Part shown: positions 13,081-23,616 of the stretch, in pieces
Numbering within the stretch: position 1 is the stretch's first letter
How the letters are laid out: each line of letters starts with the position of its first letter
NCBI GenBank assembly: GCA_027604705.1
Contig: JADHYV010000042.1
Span: 124,001-188,000 of the forward strand
Length of the DNA stretch: 64,000 nucleotides
Reading direction: 5' to 3'
From: Allomyces arbusculus
Taxonomy: Eukaryota; Blastocladiomycota; Blastocladiomycetes; Blastocladiales; Blastocladiaceae
The notes under the pieces: generated by a model
The model's database searches: none
What the model was told of the DNA's origin: nothing
What the model saw: the letters and a program-made list of their open reading frames with translations, nothing else
Made by a program: the position numbers and the translations under genes

Positions 13081-13465
13081 GACTCGGAGATCACCAACCA
13101 GCAGCATGCTTTGGCAACTGTTGCACAAGACACCAAAATGTCTGAATCTCGGGGCGGCGCGTCAAAGTGATGGACCGCGGTCGTTGATCTTGCCAGCGCG
13201 TGTGAGGGTCGCATGCAAACTGCACGCGGCAGCAAAAGAAGGCCAAGCCACAGGCCGAAACTGATGGTACGTGGGACTGCAGCAGGCGGAAAAACTGGAA
13301 GCGAGCATATGTAGCGGTTGCATTGACGGCGTGGTGACGGCTGTGGCCATGGTAGAATGGCGGGACGAAGTGAACAAATTGTGGCAGTCTGGAGACGCGA
13401 GATATCTGTCTCAAGTGACGAACACAGGACGTTTTTGGCCTAACATAAGCACAACGTGTCATGGA

Positions 13466-13530
13466 CTGGTGGACAGTGTTACGATGGGCTCGGCATTCAG
13501 CACGAGCCCATCGTAACATAGGAACACCAG
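13466..13530. repeat. perfect 16-bp stem hairpin with outer 6-bp stem
   Basis: TGTTACGATGGGCTCG at 13477-13492 is the exact reverse complement of 13503-13518, with a 10-nt loop GCATTCAGCA. After a 5/6-nt internal loop, CTGGTG (13466-13471) pairs with CACCAG (13525-13530). No neighbouring gene explains it, and no T run follows it as a terminator would need. It could be a small foldback insertion or an RNA hairpin. Confidence 0.7.
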
Positions 13531-14506
13531 ACTCCCGGCTGCGCAAGGACGCTCCTGTATCAGGTCGCTCACAAGGAATAATGAAGATCGCCACCAGCAA
13601 AGCAGCTGGGATGCTCATTTGCAAGGGCCGCACAAAAGGCTTGTTCCAGAACCTCGAGATGTGGATTGCAGAAATGGAAACGAAGGCGTGCAGCATTGCC
13701 ACTGCTCAAGAGTGCCTTTGGCAATGAATAGATGAACCAGTGAATGCTGGACAGAAAGGAACCATGGCCTCCACTCCCATGTCTGACTGCAGGCGACGAG
13801 AAATGGTGGGAGCGTCGTGCTCCGGCGCTCGGTGCCCCTGAGAGCGCAGCCTCGAGGGGACAGCACGATGAAACTGTGAAGTGACCAAAAGAGCCAGAGC
13901 AAGACTTTCTGTGACGTCGTTGCTGACCAGAGTGCAGTCGACAACGAGTCGTGGTTCAAATCTGATTGCTCCCCCTTTTTGCCAGCCTTGAGAGAATTTA
14001 TGCAACAGACAAGAAGTTGCATTCTAGCTCACGCCAAGGAAATCGTGATGGCGGAGGCTGTCCCAAGCAACCTTCGCCAAACACCCCAATAAACATGCAC
14101 CAGAGGGAGAACGACCCGACCTGACTTGGTCGTAGCCGCAGTGGAAGCTGACAACCCATTGCCAGACTGGGGTGTTGCTGGTTGTGTTGTCGCAGCACCA
14201 ACACAGGACTAGAAATAAATGATACATCATGTTTGCACAAAACGCGAACTTGCGGAACCGAAATGCTAAAAACAAAATGCCATGGCGCGCCGGTCCCAGG
14301 ACCGGCGGCCGAAAGAACAAAACGGATGCAAAACTGCAGCGCGAGCAAGCGAGCGGGCACACGGTGACGACCACGCACGCGCGCCGCCCACGAAAGACGC
14401 AAATATAAAATCCAATACCGAGGCCCCGACGACTTGGCCAACGCAGACTCTCTACCCGCGAGGCACCCGCCCCCGGCCCAACCCCACACTCATGGTCGCC
14501 ACTCGC

Positions 14507-17500
14507 TTAGCAGCACCCAATCAAATGGCCGACCCAGTAGACAAGCGACCCGCAGAAACGGAACAGCGTGAGGATGAGCACGCACAGCGAGAGACCGAGC
14601 AGGTACAAGTTCTGGAACGACTTGGACTTGACGGGGTCGATGCCGATCGTCTGCGGCGACAAGAGCGCGGCGAGCAGGACGCCGTTGACGAAGGTCCAAA
14701 TGAGCAGCCAGATCGTGCGGAACTTCTTGAAGTTGTCTTCCTTGTCGTCCTTGGATTTCGAGTGCGCCTCTTCCTTTTGCATTTCCGGGATCATGGCCGT
14801 GAACCGCGCGTTCTGCTTGGTGTAGAAGTCGTTGGCCGGGGCCATGGCAATCTCGGCAAGCTCGTCCTTGGGCTGCCCGTTGTTACCGCCGGAACCGCCG
14901 CCGGAACCGCCCTTGGCACCGCCCGTGTCGCCCTTAGTGCCCCACGAGAGATCCGAGATGTTGCAGTACGCGTAGATTTGCAGAACTGGGGAGTTGAGAG
15001 GACGAGGGAGGGTCAGTTAAAGTCGACTAATGAAGAGGGTATATGGAGCAGACCCGAAGAGGGAGAGCGTACCGTTGACGTAGGTCGGCAGCAGCAGCGT
15101 GTACTGGATAATGTTGAAGATGATGTGGTACCACTCGAGGTAGAGGAACGACGAGACGAAGAACACGCCGTAGGTGCCCGCGAGCGAGACGAGCGTCAAG
15201 ACAACGAGCGTGCCCGAGTCGTTCTTGGTCACATTGGCAATCTTGAACTGCGCAACCTTGGCCGCCACGTTCGGGTTGATTTGGAACTGAACCCAGGTCG
15301 AGATGATGATGAGCACGAGCATCGTGCCCGAGATGATCGCGAAAAGGCCAATGGCGATGCCAAACACGCGACGTGCCGACTGCGGCTTGTTGCCGAGCGA
15401 TGCGATAAAGGTGATGCAAATGGCCAAGATGTAGATCGGGCTCAGCAGCTTGAGAATGGACGAGACGACTTGGTACAGCACGGGCGAGCCCGTCTCGGTC
15501 GGCACGAGCTTGAGCGTCAGCGAGTCCTTGTTTTTCATGAGATCCAGGTAACCTGTGATGCGAAGAAGTGAAAAGCGCGTCAGTTGAGTTGAGCCGAATA
15601 GATGCGTGCCGAGGATCGGCGTTGGCGCGGTGCCGCGGCACTAATGCGCGGCACTAATGCGAAAGCGAGTGCAGGAAGGTGGTGGCGAGTCACGCGAAGT
15701 CGGGGCGGCTTCCGGCACCGACGCGAGACCCGCAAAATTCACCCAATCGAATCCTGCAACGGTGCCCTCAAAGCGAACTCCCGTAGAAGTGGCACTGGTG
15801 GTCACGCGGCCAGTGCCGGCGCTGCGCGTGGAATCCAGTGCGAAACCGTGAAAAACGGACCATCGACGATCTAAAAACGCGGAAAACGATGTTAGTCTTG
15901 CAGCAACGCGCGCAAATAAACGAGAATCAAGCAGATACGTAAAAATCGGAAGGAAATGAAGAAGTGCGCGAGCGAGAGGTACGCAAACAAGAAGTTGATG
16001 AACGAGTAGCACAGTTCAATGAAAATCCCGATTTTACGGAAGATCGACTGGCCCGACGTGAAGAACTTGCCCATGTTTCCGAATGCGTAGAGGAACGCGA
16101 ATGTGGACCCGTTAAGCCAACGACGACGCTGCGATATGAACTCGGGGAAGTTGTCGGGCGCGTCGGTCACGGCCTGCGAGTTCTTTTCGTAGCGCAAGAT
16201 CCAGTTGCAGTTGGCTTTGGCGACGAGCTCAAAGCACAGAATACGGTCCTCGGCCAGGTACATGTTGGACGTGAAGATATCGCCCGAGTCGTGCAGCGTC
16301 TCGCCCTTGAAGTATTCCTGGAGCGGGTGGCCCTCGAGCGCCGCGTAACGGTACGCCGAGAAGGCACCGGGCAGCACGGAAATGTACCCGAACACCGACT
16401 CGAGCGGCTTGTCGAGAATGCTATTGCAGGAGTACCGAATCGGTCAGCATATGTCCGTCACACGCGCGCGAGCGGATCTGGTGCAGAGATAAGCAACGTA
16501 CTTCGACATCTTGTACTCGAAGTTCTGCCCGGCAATGATCGGGTTGAGCATCGACAGGTACGAGCCCTCGACGGCAATCTCACCACAGGCACCGCCAACC
16601 TGCTTGTTCAAGAACGCGCGCCAGAGACGGTAGATCGACATCGACTGCGGCTTGGTCCCGACATCGAGCAGGACACACACGTTGGGCTTGATCGAGGCGG
16701 CAAAGGCGTTGAAGAACCAGCGGTGCGAGTTGATTTTCTACATAATCGAAAAAAAAAATTGAATGAACTCAGTTTTGCGCGAACAGGGGATCGAACCAGG
16801 GTTGTTTCGTTGCTGCGCGGAGCGGGCCAGTCGGAAACAACGCCTGTTGGCGCTGCGAGTTGGCGAAACATCCAGATTGGTGCGCACGCGCAACAAGCTG
16901 AAAGCACGACGCCAATTTCCGCACGCGCGCAGCAACAACAAGACAGCAGAACAGAGTGCAGCAAAGAGCAGTACCTTGGCGTTGGCCTCCTTCAAGCAGA
17001 AGAGCAGCTGCATCGGGATCACGCCCTTCTTGGCGTTCTTGTGCGTGACGATCTGCGTGCCTACGAGCCCCACATCCAAATGCACATCAGTTTCCGGCGC
17101 TCGCTCCAACATCGCGTTCCCACCACGACAACGTACCGTCCTCGGGCATGCCCTCCCAGTTCATTTCAGTCGTGACCTCGAAAATGTGCGCCTGCGTCTT
17201 CTTGCCGTTGACGTACTGGCGCATGAGACCCTCTTGGTAGCAACCCATCATCGAGATGAGCGTGAGCGTGTCCTTGTTGATCTTGGTGCGACCGTCCGAG
17301 ACAATGGCGACGACAATCTTCTTCCAACCGTCGGCGCCCCACTCCTTCTGCTTGAGCATCTGGCGGATGTTGTTGTGCACGCCCTGAAGAGTTTTTCACG
17401 GATAACAAGTCAGTCAACGAGTGGGGGGATGGGCACCGCAAACTCAAGTCGACTGCGCTGTACCTGCATCGTCTTGATGAACAGCTTGGGCCCCTCGTTG

Positions 17501-17994
17501 TACATGGTCACGACTAGAAGCCAAATGCGCCGGTCAATTGAATGCATCGCCGCAGATCACTTATCGAAATCGACCAAAGAATCAAACGTACCAATGAACA
17601 ACTCGGTCTCCTTGCCCGTCTGCCGAATCGAGAACCCCTCCTTGACAAAGTTGTTCGGGTCCGACGTGCACGCCGTGTACCGCAGCGTACGGAACTCCGG
17701 GTCGTTGCGCGAAAACTGGTCGGCCAGCTGCGCGGGCACCGGCACGTCCACAATCAACTTGCCGCCGGGCGCGGCCTGCAGCGCGTTGCCGGAATCGACA
17801 CGGCCCATGGCGGGGCCCGCGGGCGCGTAGGGCGCCTGCACGTACTGGCCGCCGGCCATGTAGTGCGTGTTGCCGCCGGCCGCCTGCATGTCGACCTGCG
17901 CGGCATACTGTTGTTGGGGCGGGTAGCCCGGCTGCTGCGCGGCGGGCATCGACACGGGCACGGGCGCGTAGCCCTGCGGCTGCTGCTGCATCAT
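14507..17994 (-). CDS. CHS: chitin synthase (QRRRW type)
   Basis: This membrane enzyme makes chitin from UDP-GlcNAc. Eight exons join in phase to at least 820 residues: 17994-17592, 17513-17464, 17383-17137, 17060-16975, 16737-16502, 16420-15939, 15552-15073 and 14985-14507. It has a Pro/Gln-rich N-terminus, CHS1N block VVTMYNE, the donor-site region with [13 protein letters not shown] and DVGTKPQ, then AEDR near 397-400 and catalytic QRRRW near 438-442. Multiple C-terminal transmembrane spans follow, with GNKPQSARR and the [19 protein letters not shown] block. The Met at 17994 is not certain: the frame stays open upstream (A/P/Q-rich) to about 18034, where an acceptor-like CAG could join a further 5' exon that I cannot place. 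The 386-nt intron 15938-15553 keeps phase but could hide an exon. A Gly/Ser-rich insertion lies near the C-terminal cytosolic part. Confidence 0.9.
16738..16974 (-). other. long chitin synthase intron with tRNA-like B-box
   Basis: At 237 nt this intron is about three times the usual size here. On the minus strand it contains GGTTCGATCCCC near 16785-16800, a good match to an internal pol III B box. No complete cloverleaf can be drawn: the T stem has mismatches and no convincing acceptor partner is found. It may be a decayed tRNA or a tRNA-derived insertion. Confidence 0.35.
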
Positions 17995-19832
17995 GGGTTG
18001 CTGTTGCGGCGGGTAGGCGGCGGCGGGCGGGGCTCTGGTCGGAGGACAGAGGGTGGAGAGGGTGCAGAGGGTCGGTCAGCACGAGATGGTCAAGAGGGCC
18101 GGCGCAGTGCGAGCGAGTCGGTGCGGAGGGGAGGCGGCAGCGGCAGCGAGCGACGAACGAGTGGAAAGAATGAGGTGGCGAAGCCGGTGGCGCGGACGAC
18201 CGGCAGCGGTGCGGCCAAGGGGCCGCGAGGCAAACAAGAAGAAGAGCAAACGCAAACCAACCAACCAAAAGGGGCGAACGGCCGGCAGCAGCAGCACGGG
18301 AACGGGGAGAGAAGCGAGCGGGTCGCCGAGAGCGAGCGATGCGGGGGAGGGAGAGGATGAAAAGGGCGGGCCGGCCGGCCGACGACCCGCGGGAGCACGA
18401 GGGGAAGGCAGCGTCGCTGGCGGTGCCGCGGAGCCCATTCTCGGCCGCCAGGTGGGCGTCGGCGAGCGAGCGCCTCGTCCACTGCACCTGGTGCGCCGAA
18501 AAAGCAAACGGGCAAAGCAGGCAACTCCGCGGCAAGCCCAGCTTCAGGCGCGCATCCACGTGCAACGGCGCGCCACTGTCCCGCAGCCGAGCGCCGCTGC
18601 CTGGGGCCGTCCTTCACGGCCTCCGCAGTCACGGCCGCGGCGACGCCATGGAGTGCGCACACGGCGGTGGGAGAGGTCGACGAGGAACAGCACCGGTGCA
18701 CAGCAGAAGAAGACCAAAAAACGGGGCGGAAGGGAGCGAGAGAAGGCGAACACTGCGGCGCCGCTGCTGCTGGCGGCCTTGGCGATGGCGCAGACCGACC
18801 GACTGCAACGTCACGCCGCGGTGGGGGACGTGGACGGACGGGGCGACGTACCCGTAGTTGGCCTGCATGGCGTGAACGGCGCGGTCGTCACGGCGCAGCG
18901 GCAGCGAGGACGGAACGGCGGGAAAACGAGAGCGCCGAAGATGCGCGCGGCGGCCGAAGTGGTCGGTCGAGCGCGGGAACGACGACGGCTTGGGGCGAGA
19001 GAGCGAGTGCTTCGCGCGAGTGTGCGCGCGACGAAGTTGCAGCAAGTGCCGGCGAGCCAGGCGACGACGGCGACGGCGTAGGGGACGGCGTCGAGGTCGG
19101 GAACGGCAAGCACGAGAGAGCGGCAATGGCGACGGCCAAGCAACGACTCTAAAGCAGGGCGACTGCCCGACCCCGCAATGACAAGATGAACGAAACACGC
19201 AAGCCTCGACTTGCCGACCGCGCGTCCTTCATTTTCCCTCGGCCGTGCTGATCACAGGCCGCGCGCGGCCTGGCACCCTCGCGCCCCGCCCCATCATAAC
19301 CCGCCGCCGGTCGCTCTGCTCGAGCACACGGACGGGTCTCTTCCCCGCAAGCACGCCCGTCCGTGCGCGGGCGTGATTTGCGCGAAATGGTCGTGCAACC
19401 TGTGTGTGTGCTGCGGTACAATCCCCTTCAAACGTTCCCTTGTGCGTGTGAGCCATGTCGAGACTGTCTGGTGTTTGGTGGATGGGGACGAGGAGGGGAG
19501 GCCGGTTGGCCGGTTCCGCCACCACCGTCGCCCCCTCATTTCCCGTGGCCGCCGCCGCCACGACCGCCCGCGCGACGGAGCTGTCTCGACCCAGGTGGGG
19601 CGCGCCGCGAACGCCGTCCGGTTCATGACTGGCGCCAACGAGAGCATCTTGCGGCGCCGCCATCGCCCGTGAATGCAGCCGCCGCTGACGATCATGATAA
19701 ACCGCCGCGCGGCGTGAAGGAAAAGAAAAAATCGGGTGCTAAAGAACATTTCGCAAGCGCTATGGATAAACATCGCAACTCCACCTCCATCCCATCACGC
19801 ACACCATCACTCCCTCGCTTGCTCACGGTCGC
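17995..19832. other. GC-rich intergenic stretch upstream of chitin synthase
   Basis: The stretch is very rich in GC and simple CCG/CGG motifs. The long apparent open frames overlap in all directions and have low-complexity Arg/Ala/Gly composition, so I read them as composition artefacts. It probably holds the chitin synthase 5' UTR and promoter, possibly a first exon, and the 3' flank of HIS4 near 19.8 kb. Confidence 0.45.
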
Positions 19833-22634
19833 TCACGGGTTAAACCGGCCCACGCGCACCGCGACCGCGCGCGCGTGTGCGTCCAGTCCCTCCACTTCGG
19901 CCAGCGTGATCACCGCATCCGCCAAGTTATCCAACCCGGCCTTCGACAAGTGCTGCGTCGTGATATGCTTGACAAACGTGTGCGTGTTGACGCCCGAGTA
20001 CATGGCCGCGTACCCGTAGGTCGGCAGCGTGTGGTTCGTGCCGGACGCGTAGTCGCCGCACGACTCGGGCGAATACGCACCGACAAACACGGAACCCGCA
20101 CTGGTGATTTCCTTGACGAGCGCCTTGGCCACGGCGTCGTCGAGGTTCAGGATCAAGTGTTCAGGCGCGTAGGCGTTCGAGAACTTGACGGCTTCGGCCA
20201 TGGTCGCGGCACGCACGATGACCGACTTGGGCAGACACTTGCGCACGATCGCGACGCGCGGCAGCTGCAATGCCTGCTTGACGACCTCGGCCTCGACGCG
20301 GGCCAGCTGCGCGTCGGTCATCCCGACAGCCACCAGGACCACCTGCGAGTCCGGCCCGTGCTCGGCCTGCGACAACAAGTCCGCGGCCACAAACCGCGGA
20401 TCACTCTCTCCATTGGCAATGACCAACACCTCCGAGGGTCCCGCGGGCATATCGATCGCGACCATGGCCTGCGTGGAATTCTGCACCTGCATCTTGGCCG
20501 CCGTCACAAACTGGTTACCCGGCCCGCAAATCTTATCCACTTTCAGGACCGACTCGGTGCCAAACGCCATGGCGGCCACGGCCTGCGCGCCGCCCGCCAG
20601 AACCACCTGTGCGGCGCCAATCTTGTCAGCCACATAGAGGACTTCGGGCGCGACACTGCCATCCGCGCGCGGCGGCGTCGCGACGACGATCGTCTTGCAC
20701 CCGGCGACGCGCGCGGGCACGCCGAGCATGAGCGTCGACGACGGCAGGACGGCCGTCCCGCCCGGCACGTACAGACCCACGCGGTCGATCGCGCGCCAGT
20801 CGCGCGTGCAGGTCACGCCCGGCATTGTTTCGACGACCAACGGCTCCGGCTCGAGCTGTGCGCGGTGGAACTTTTCGACATTCGCCATGGCCACGTCGAT
20901 CGCGTTGCGCACCTTGTCGGACAGCGCCGACGGCGGGTAGTGCTGCGCGAACGGCGGGAGCAGGACGGGCGACGTGAGGTCGGCCTTGTCGAATCGCTTG
21001 GTCAAGTCGAGCAGCGCCTTGTCGCCCTGCGTGCGCACGGCCTCGACGATCGGCTCGACGATCGCCTGGATCTTGCCCGAGTCGAGGATCGGCCGCTGCA
21101 GGAGCGCGGCGTACTCGGTCGTCGACACGGACGCGAGGTCGACGACGCGCATTTTGAGCCCGGCCTGCGGGTCCTCCTCCGCCGGCGCCGTCGCGGGCGC
21201 GGGCGCCAGTGCAGGGGTTGCGGCGGGTGCGACGGGGGCCGTTACCGGTGCCGCTTGCTCGACCGGCCTCGACTCGACCTTCTCCTTCTCCGCGACCGCC
21301 GCCGCGTACTTTGGCTTCGCGTTCCCCGGCCGGCGCGACACTTTCCGCGCGCGCGCATCCAGGACCTTTTCAATCTCGGCCAACCCCACCCCCATGGACC
21401 TCGCCCTCGCGAGCGCGAAATAAATCAGGTCCGCGGCCTCGCCCGCAACCTCCGCCTCGGTCCTCGCATCCACGAGTTCCTGCGCCTCCTCCAACACTTT
21501 GGCCGCCAACAGCTTCTCGTCGTCAAACAGCCGGCGCGTGTACGACCCGGGCGGCGCATCGACCATCCGCTTCTCCAGAGTCTCGGCCAGGGCCGCGATC
21601 CCGGTCCCCGAGGGGGCACCGGCGCCGAAACACGACCGGGTCCCGTTGTGGCAGAACCCAAGTCCGCGCTGGTCGACAACAAATTGGAGCGTATCGCGGT
21701 CACAGTCGTAGTCGATGCGGAGGAGGGCTTGCGTTGCGCCCGACGTCAGGCCCTTGTACCACAACCCGCGCGTGCGCGAGTGGTAGACCCCCTGGCCCGT
21801 CCGGATCGCTTCCCCGACGGAGGTGACCGACGAGTAGGCGAGTCCGAGTGCGTGGCCGCGCGCGTCCACGACGACCGTCGGGAAGAGGCCGTCGGGGCGG
21901 TCGGTCGCGAGCGGCGCGGTCGCGGCGGCGCCGACGTCCAACAGCGCCGCGTCGGTACTGGCCGAGAGCGCGATTTGCGTTGCGGGACACGCGATGTTGA
22001 GCCCGGCCTTGTCGGCGGCACCGATCAGTGCGGCATTCACGGGGACCGAGGCCGCGTGGATCGTGAGGGCGCGCGTCGCGTCGCCGCGCTTGGTCGCGGC
22101 GGCGAGGTTCTTGACGGCGTCGCGCGCGACCGTGCGCAGGAACGCCGCCTTCTTATCGGCCGACTCGTCGAGTTCGCCGACGGGCGCGACGGGCAGCGCG
22201 GGCCACGAGAGCCAGTACCCGCCGGTGACGGCCGAGTTCAGCGCGGCGATACAGTCGAGCAGGTCCTTTTCGTTGCTCAGCGTCGCGCCGGACGCAGAGA
22301 GCTGCACGTGGAGCCGTGACGCGGGCAGGCCTGAGGCTTTCAGCGTCGCCGCGAGCGATGCCGCGCTGGACTTGGACAGTGCCGGGGTCGGGTCGAGCAG
22401 GACGCCCGCGGCGCCCGCGTCAAGGAACTGGGTTGCGGTCGTGAGCCACGTGTCCGGGTCGCTCGTGAGCGCGACAGGCACCGGGACGATGGCCGCAGTC
22501 AGGTCGAGGTCGGCCGGAATTGCGCTGGTGGGGCGCACGAGCACGGTCGCAAACAGCGACAGCTTGGCGAGGGCGGCGCGCGCGGCGGTGTCGTTTGCAG
22601 GCGCCGCGGGTAGGTCGAGGATCGGGACGAGCAT
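19833..22634 (-). CDS. HIS4: trifunctional histidine biosynthesis protein HIS4
   Basis: A single exon encodes 933 residues that catalyse four histidine-pathway steps in three domains. After an N-terminal fungal His4 extension (1-245) comes phosphoribosyl-AMP cyclohydrolase (about 246-340: GQGVYHSRTRGLWYKG and metal-binding cysteines near 311, 328 and 335). Then comes phosphoribosyl-ATP pyrophosphohydrolase (about 346-440: LEEAQEL near 381, SYTRRLFDD). After an Ala/Pro linker (450-490) comes histidinol dehydrogenase (about 505-933: YVPGGTAVLPSS, GPGNQFVTAAK, zinc-site SQAEHGPDSQ and GTNHTLPTYG). The order matches the yeast protein, which is about 800 aa; the extra length lies in the N-terminal extension and linker. 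No intron is needed. A Gcn4-type site lies about 140 bp upstream. The enzyme is cytosolic in other fungi. Confidence 0.96.
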   Translation of the reverse strand: MLVPILDLPAAPANDTAARAALAKLSLFATVLVRPTSAIPADLDLTAAIVPVPVALTSDPDTWLTTATQFLDAGAAGVLLDPTPALSKSSAASLAATLKASGLPASRLHVQLSASGATLSNEKDLLDCIAALNSAVTGGYWLSWPALPVAPVGELDESADKKAAFLRTVARDAVKNLAAATKRGDATRALTIHAASVPVNAALIGAADKAGLNIACPATQIALSASTDAALLDVGAAATAPLATDRPDGLFPTVVVDARGHALGLAYSSVTSVGEAIRTGQGVYHSRTRGLWYKGLTSGATQALLRIDYDCDRDTLQFVVDQRGLGFCHNGTRSCFGAGAPSGTGIAALAETLEKRMVDAPPGSYTRRLFDDEKLLAAKVLEEAQELVDARTEAEVAGEAADLIYFALARARSMGVGLAEIEKVLDARARKVSRRPGNAKPKYAAAVAEKEKVESRPVEQAAPVTAPVAPAATPALAPAPATAPAEEDPQAGLKMRVVDLASVSTTEYAALLQRPILDSGKIQAIVEPIVEAVRTQGDKALLDLTKRFDKADLTSPVLLPPFAQHYPPSALSDKVRNAIDVAMANVEKFHRAQLEPEPLVVETMPGVTCTRDWRAIDRVGLYVPGGTAVLPSSTLMLGVPARVAGCKTIVVATPPRADGSVAPEVLYVADKIGAAQVVLAGGAQAVAAMAFGTESVLKVDKICGPGNQFVTAAKMQVQNSTQAMVAIDMPAGPSEVLVIANGESDPRFVAADLLSQAEHGPDSQVVLVAVGMTDAQLARVEAEVVKQALQLPRVAIVRKCLPKSVIVRAATMAEAVKFSNAYAPEHLILNLDDAVAKALVKEITSAGSVFVGAYSPESCGDYASGTNHTLPTYGYAAMYSGVNTHTFVKHITTQHLSKAGLDNLADAVITLAEVEGLDAHARAVAVRVGRFNP

Positions 22635-23251
22635 GGTCGTGGTCGGGTGGTTGGTTGGTGGTCGGGGAGCGAGGAGAGAGAGAACGGATTCGAGGTGATC
22701 CAGGCGACGTGATGTGCTGCGCGCTCCTTTTTCACATTGCGCGCGGCGCCCACGTTAATTTCCGGCGCAGCAAGAGTCATCGCGCGCGCTGATCCGCTCG
22801 CGTCGCTCGGCGCCCATCGGCGGCCCCAGGCACTCTCGCGGTCGGCAGAGGTGGTGCGCGGTGCCGTTTGCCGTCACTGTTGGTCAGCGCATCCCGACCA
22901 GCTTCGGGTGGGCTGTCGGCAGCGGTGCACCGGTACCACTCCCCGCACCAGGCCCCGGATCCTGATCCAGAACGTTGCCGCGCGCGGCGGTGGGGCAATG
23001 GCGCCATGCGGTCGGCGTAACCAGCGGAGGCGCGCGTGGCAAACGGCGAGAATGGTGGTGGTGTCGGTTGGAGAACCGATGAAGCGTGGCCGGAAACAAC
23101 AACGTTGCGAGAACGATCAGCTGGGAGGCGTGGGAGACGCTGTGACTCCGCGACCTGCGCGTGCAAGCCGACTCACACGCCCATCACTTCCATTGTGACA
23201 AATCACGTACGTCCTGTGGCGTCAATTGCCAAATTGTGAAATCGCGAGCAA
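22635..23251. other. intergenic region between HIS4 and tRNA-Trp
   Basis: This is the divergent promoter space. Apart from the GCN4-like motif at 22772-22780 and a second TGACTC at 23143-23148, nothing specific is seen. Confidence 0.45.
22772..22780 (-). promoter_or_regulatory. Gcn4-type element upstream of HIS4
   Basis: Read on the minus strand this is ATGACTCTT, matching the RTGACTC core bound by Gcn4/CPC1 bZIP factors. It lies about 140 bp before the HIS4 start on the same strand. In yeast and other fungi such sites drive general amino-acid control of HIS4. Function here is inferred from motif and position only. Confidence 0.45.
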
Positions 23252-23323
23252 GGGGCCTTGGCGCAACGGTAGCGCGTGTGACTCCAGATCACAAGGTTGG
23301 GAGTTCGAATCTCTCAGGCCTCA
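23252..23323 (+). tRNA. tRNA-Trp (CCA anticodon)
   Basis: A 72-nt cloverleaf without an intron. The acceptor GGGGCCT pairs with AGGCCTC (one G-U). The D arm is GCGC-AACGGTA-GCGC. The anticodon stem TGTGA/TCACA encloses CTCCAGA, giving anticodon CCA for UGG. The T arm is GGGAG-TTCGAAT-CTCTC, and the discriminator base is A. A-box and B-box sequences are intact, and TTTT follows about 8 nt downstream, suitable for pol III termination. Confidence 0.93.
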
Positions 23324-23616
23324 TCAATTTTAATCAAGGGTCATCAAGAGCCTGGCCCTTCCTGGTGCCAATCGTTGATTTTGAGCCTGCGCATGCTTCC
23401 ACCTTCTTGTTGGCTCTCTGCCAACTTGCGCCACCGCCAATTAGTTCCCTACGTCCCAGAACGAAATTTGATTGATTTATTCTCATGTTCCAGATCCAAT
23501 CCGGCCTCAGACGCAGGCCATTCCGCGCCAACTCCGACCACCACCATCCATGATCACGCTCAGCTAACTGCGCGCGCGCAGCGTGCCACCACGCACCGCG
23601 TCGCCCTCTTGGCAGC

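Larger units (their letters stand above)
11699..14506. other. 2.8-kb stretch without a recognised gene
   Basis: This stretch lies between the 5' end of the ABCC gene and the 3' end of the chitin synthase. Only short, unrelated open frames are present and none shows family motifs. It contains a long hairpin at 13466-13530 and an orphan coding-like patch at 12898-13080, both listed separately. Confidence 0.5.

Noticed and set aside
13905-13982. tRNA-like sequence ending GTGGTTCAAATC...CTCCCCCTTTTT on the plus strand
   Set aside because: It has a B-box-like string and a T run, but the T stem mispairs and no acceptor or D arm fits; too weak to call.
18053-19198. Several long overlapping open frames on both strands upstream of chitin synthase
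   Set aside because: They are Arg/Ala/Gly/Pro-rich in every frame, overlap each other, and reflect extreme GC content with few stops; no domain or splice logic supports them.
19875-22319. 814-codon plus-strand open frame opposite HIS4
   Set aside because: It is the antisense shadow of the HIS4 coding strand in GC-rich DNA; its translation is Arg/Asp/Gly/His-rich with no motif.
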